A DNA stretch of 64,000 nt from Aggregatibacter kilianii (lineage in GTDB: Bacteria; Pseudomonadota; Gammaproteobacteria; Enterobacterales; Pasteurellaceae). Below the pieces are notes generated by a model. The model did not search any database, was not told the DNA's origin, and was given only the letters and a program-made list of their open reading frames with translations. This document shows, piece by piece, positions 61,556 to 64,000 of the stretch; position 1 is the first letter of the stretch, and every line of letters begins with the position of its first letter. The position numbers and the translations under genes are program-made. The DNA lies in NCBI RefSeq assembly GCF_003129965.1, contig NZ_NRCJ01000003.1:144288-208287 (forward strand), written 5' to 3'.

Positions 61556-63850
61556 ATGCCCCAATCCGTTATTCGCTACGCTCATTCCGCCCAAGATCCA
61601 CTCGGCAACCTCCTGCCTTACGGACGCTGGCAAACCCTCCAATCCCACGCTCAAAATGTCGGGAAAATGGCGGCGGAGTTCGCCCAAATCTTCGGCGCGC
61701 AGGAAATTGCCTACCACACCGGACAATTGCATGATTTGGGGAAATACTCAGAACCATTTAATTGTCGCTTGCATGGCGGTCCTTCAGTTGATCACGCAAC
61801 CGCCGGTGCCAAAATCGCTTTTGAACGCTGGGGTAACATTGCTATCGGCAAGCTGATGGCGTTTTGTATTGCGGGGCATCATGCCGGTTTGGCGAATGGT
61901 GCGAGCGAAGGCGATAACCGCAGCACTTTGAAACAGCGTCTGGCATTGCAGTTTGGCAAAGATATTCCCGCACTCGATAGCGTATGGCAACAAGAAATCA
62001 AGCTGCCTGAAACCTTGTCTGCACCACCGCTCAAGGCCAACGCGCATCATCCTTATTTCTCCTACGCCTTTTTTACCCGAATGCTTTATTCCTGCCTGGT
62101 GGATGCCGATTATCTCGATACCGAAGCCTTTTACTTAAATTTAGAAAACAAAATTGCCGAACGCGGCGATTATCCCGATTTAAATGCCCTGCAATGCAAT
62201 TTCAATCAATTTATCGACACGTTCAGACGACGTATCGCCCAAACTCCGCAGCAAACCGAAGCCCAACAACGCAACGCCACCTTAAACCGCCTGCGTAGTG
62301 AAATTCTCGATCACGCCGTCGCTCAAGCAGCCGAACCGCCAGGACTGTTTACGCTGACAGTCCCTACCGGTGGTGGCAAGACCTTCACCTCCATGGCATT
62401 CGCGCTGGAACACGCCAAACGGCACAGTATGCGGCGCATCATCTACGCCATCCCCTTCACCAGCATCATCGAACAAAACGCCGCCGAGTTCCGCAAAGCC
62501 TTCGGCGAATTGGGCGAACAAGCCGTGTTGGAACAGCACAGCACTTTTGACGACGGCAAACTGCAAGGCGAAGCTACCAAAGACAAACTGCGCCTCGCCT
62601 CGGAAAACTGGGACGCGCCCGTCGTCGTTACCACCGCCGTGCAATTCTTCGAATCCCTGTTTGCCGACCGCTCCTCACGTTGCCGCAAGCTGCATAACAT
62701 CGCAGGCAGCGTCATCATTCTCGACGAAGCGCAAATGCTGCCGCTCAATCTTCTCTTGCCCATCATGCAGGCGATTAAAGAACTGGCGCAAAACTACCGC
62801 TGCTCCGTCGTCATGTGCACCGCCACCCAGCCCGCCGTGCAAGCGGAAAACGGCTTCTATCGCGGCTTTGAAAACGTGCGAGAAATTGCCCCAAAACCGA
62901 CCGCACTTTTTGACAAATTGCGCCGCACTACCGTGCAACACATCGGCACGCAAACCGACGCCGATCTGCTCGCCAAACTCGGCGAACACCCGCAAATGCT
63001 CATTATCGTCAACAACCGCCGCCACGCCCGCAGCCTGTACGACCAAGCCAAACCGTTTGACGGCACGTTCCACTTGACCACCTTAATGTGCGCCAAACAC
63101 CGCAGCCGACAGCTCGACGACATCCGAGGTCGTCTGAAAAACGGTGAACCCTGCCGCGTCATCGCCACCTCCTTAATCGAAGCCGGCGTTGACGTGGATT
63201 TCCCGCTGGTGATGCGCGCCGAAGCAGGGTTGGACAGCGTCGCCCAAGCCGCCGGACGCTGCAACCGAGAAGGCAAAAGGCTACCTGAAAACAGCTTCGT
63301 ATGGATATTTGCGCCCGAAGAACAATGGAAAGCCCCGCCCGAACTTGCCACACAAGCCGCCGTCATGCGCCTGACCGCCGACGACTTTTCAGACGACCTC
63401 TTATCCACCCAAGCCGTCGCCGCCTATTTCGCCGAGCTTTATCAATTAAAAGGCAGCGAACTGGACAACAAAAAAATCCTAAAAATGCACAGCGACACAG
63501 GGCAAAGCCTCGACTTCCCCTTCCAAACCGTCGCCGCCCGCTTCCGCATGATCGAAAGCCATATGCAGCCGCTGATTATCCCGTTCGATGTTGAAGCCGA
63601 ACGCCTCATCGACACCCTGCGCCACGCCGACCACGTCGGCGGACTGCTGCGCAAACTGCAACCTTACACCGTCCAAATCCCCGAAAAAGCCCTCACCGCC
63701 TTGTATAAAGCCGGACGTATCGAACCGATTAACGAAAAAAACTTCGGCAAACAGTTTTATACGCTGATTGGGCTGGATTTGTATGATGACATGGCAGGGG
63801 TGAGTTGGGAGGATACGGCGTTTTTGAAGGGGGAGAGTTTGGTGTTTTAG
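61556..63850 (+). CDS. cas3: CRISPR-associated helicase/nuclease Cas3, probably type I-C
   Basis: A 764-residue protein that unwinds and degrades DNA marked by Cascade. The HD nuclease has H59-D60 in GQLHDLGKYSEPF and later GHHAG; the helicase has Walker A at 270-276 (PTGGGKT), DEAQ at 390-393 and a late motif VAQAAGRCNREGK. TAGGAAA is upstream of the ATG. The gene is visibly richer in GC than most of the window and holds two exact and one near-exact AGGTCGTCTGAA words plus one AGGCTACCTGAA, Neisseriaceae uptake words, and a single Haemophilus-type signal near 62899. The other cas genes would be expected downstream, beyond the mobile element. Confidence 0.88.
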   Translation: MPQSVIRYAHSAQDPLGNLLPYGRWQTLQSHAQNVGKMAAEFAQIFGAQEIAYHTGQLHDLGKYSEPFNCRLHGGPSVDHATAGAKIAFERWGNIAIGKLMAFCIAGHHAGLANGASEGDNRSTLKQRLALQFGKDIPALDSVWQQEIKLPETLSAPPLKANAHHPYFSYAFFTRMLYSCLVDADYLDTEAFYLNLENKIAERGDYPDLNALQCNFNQFIDTFRRRIAQTPQQTEAQQRNATLNRLRSEILDHAVAQAAEPPGLFTLTVPTGGGKTFTSMAFALEHAKRHSMRRIIYAIPFTSIIEQNAAEFRKAFGELGEQAVLEQHSTFDDGKLQGEATKDKLRLASENWDAPVVVTTAVQFFESLFADRSSRCRKLHNIAGSVIILDEAQMLPLNLLLPIMQAIKELAQNYRCSVVMCTATQPAVQAENGFYRGFENVREIAPKPTALFDKLRRTTVQHIGTQTDADLLAKLGEHPQMLIIVNNRRHARSLYDQAKPFDGTFHLTTLMCAKHRSRQLDDIRGRLKNGEPCRVIATSLIEAGVDVDFPLVMRAEAGLDSVAQAAGRCNREGKRLPENSFVWIFAPEEQWKAPPELATQAAVMRLTADDFSDDLLSTQAVAAYFAELYQLKGSELDNKKILKMHSDTGQSLDFPFQTVAARFRMIESHMQPLIIPFDVEAERLIDTLRHADHVGGLLRKLQPYTVQIPEKALTALYKAGRIEPINEKNFGKQFYTLIGLDLYDDMAGVSWEDTAFLKGESLVF
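63127..63138 (+). repeat. Neisseriaceae-type DNA uptake word in cas3
   Basis: AGGTCGTCTGAA, the dialect known from the Neisseria mucosa group; the complement occurs at 63388-63399 and an 11/12 match at 62222-62233. Confidence 0.7.
63278..63289 (+). repeat. Eikenella-dialect uptake word in cas3
   Basis: AGGCTACCTGAA equals the 12-mer dialect described for Eikenella corrodens, as I recall it. Confidence 0.55.
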
Positions 63851-63923
63851 CTAACTTAACATTTTTAGAACAAAAAATTGCTTTTTATTTTTGAAAAGCA
63901 TATCATCAGCGCAATTAAAAAAA

Positions 63924-64000
63924 TTGACATCCTCCCCGCCCTAAAGGACGGGGATTCCTACTAGCTCCCCCGCTTTGCGTGGGCTACTCTCGGTGGGTTC
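63924..64000 (-). mobile_element. Right end of an IS200/IS605-family element (partial), with omega-RNA region
   Basis: Read on the minus strand, the DNA ends with a hairpin CCCCGTCC / GGGCGGGG (63934-63953) and GGATGTCAA at 63924, the usual right end of tnpB-bearing IS200/IS605 elements. The element continues past the window edge. The adjoining stretch upstream on the minus strand has structure expected of an omega RNA; its guide would be the host DNA just left of 63924. Confidence 0.7.

Noticed and set aside
62370..63077. Long open frame inside cas3 in another frame (235 codons)
   Set aside because: It is a shadow of the GC-rich cas3 coding frame, rich in Pro, Ser and Arg with no domain, and lies wholly within a clear gene.

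Overview
The window suggests a naturally transformable member of the Pasteurellaceae. The Haemophilus-type uptake signal AAAGTGCGGT and its complement occur dozens of times, both inside genes and as inverted pairs that form transcription terminators. The housekeeping genes (fumC, holC, valS, rnb, fabI, ggt, argG, purC, an OmpP2-like porin, prfC, glnE) fit that family. An intact lacZ with a class I CRP site points to a lactose-using oral species such as Aggregatibacter aphrophilus. That species name is inference.

Layout. (1) 1-6274: the 3' part of a type III restriction subunit gene, an aromatic amino acid permease (minus strand) and lacZ. (2) 6380-27451: a 21-kb, single-strand block of 14 genes, the main accessory region. 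It starts with srfA-, srfB- and srfC-like genes. SrfB is an Hsp70/actin-fold ATPase-like protein and SrfC a dynamin-like P-loop protein. A bitopic Sel1-like protein, an exported vWA protein resembling the C-terminal part of PpkA, a MacB-type ABC ATPase and permease, an exported FGE-fold protein and two coiled-coil lipoproteins follow. After a terminator come four tandem paralogs that share the SrfA-type N-terminal domain, one membrane segment and a Pro/Glu/Lys linker, but carry different periplasmic domains: two vWA domains with a degenerate MIDAS, one with an intact MIDAS, and a YfaP-like sandwich. I infer an envelope-spanning machine with an ATPase/GTPase pair on the cytosolic face and exchangeable periplasmic sensing or adhesion modules. 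(3) 27525-36657: conserved genes (grxA, nfsA, rimK, ycfP, a CHI-like gene, fumC, holC, yqfB, valS), with an AT-rich orphan between yqfB and valS. (4) 36724-40530: a solitary HNH protein, a hipBA module with four operators at exact 28-bp spacing, and a substrate-binding protein under a TPP riboswitch. (5) 40602-53898: emrAB, dps, rnb, fabI, ggt, a ygjV-like gene, argG, a YeeZ-like gene, purC (PurR box) and a porin. (6) 53899-61307: a long AT-rich porin upstream region, a palindromic MITE-like repeat, prfC, a higBA-like toxin-antitoxin cassette between 52-bp direct repeats, a BASS-family transporter and glnE. (7) 61556-64000: cas3, which carries Neisseriaceae-type uptake sequences, then the right end of an IS200/IS605-family element at the window edge.

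I saw no rRNA or tRNA gene and no CRISPR repeat array. The most noteworthy items are the expanded Srf locus with its modular paralog array, the foreign uptake words in cas3, the lone riboswitch-controlled binding protein, the phased hip operators and the repeat-flanked toxin-antitoxin cassette.
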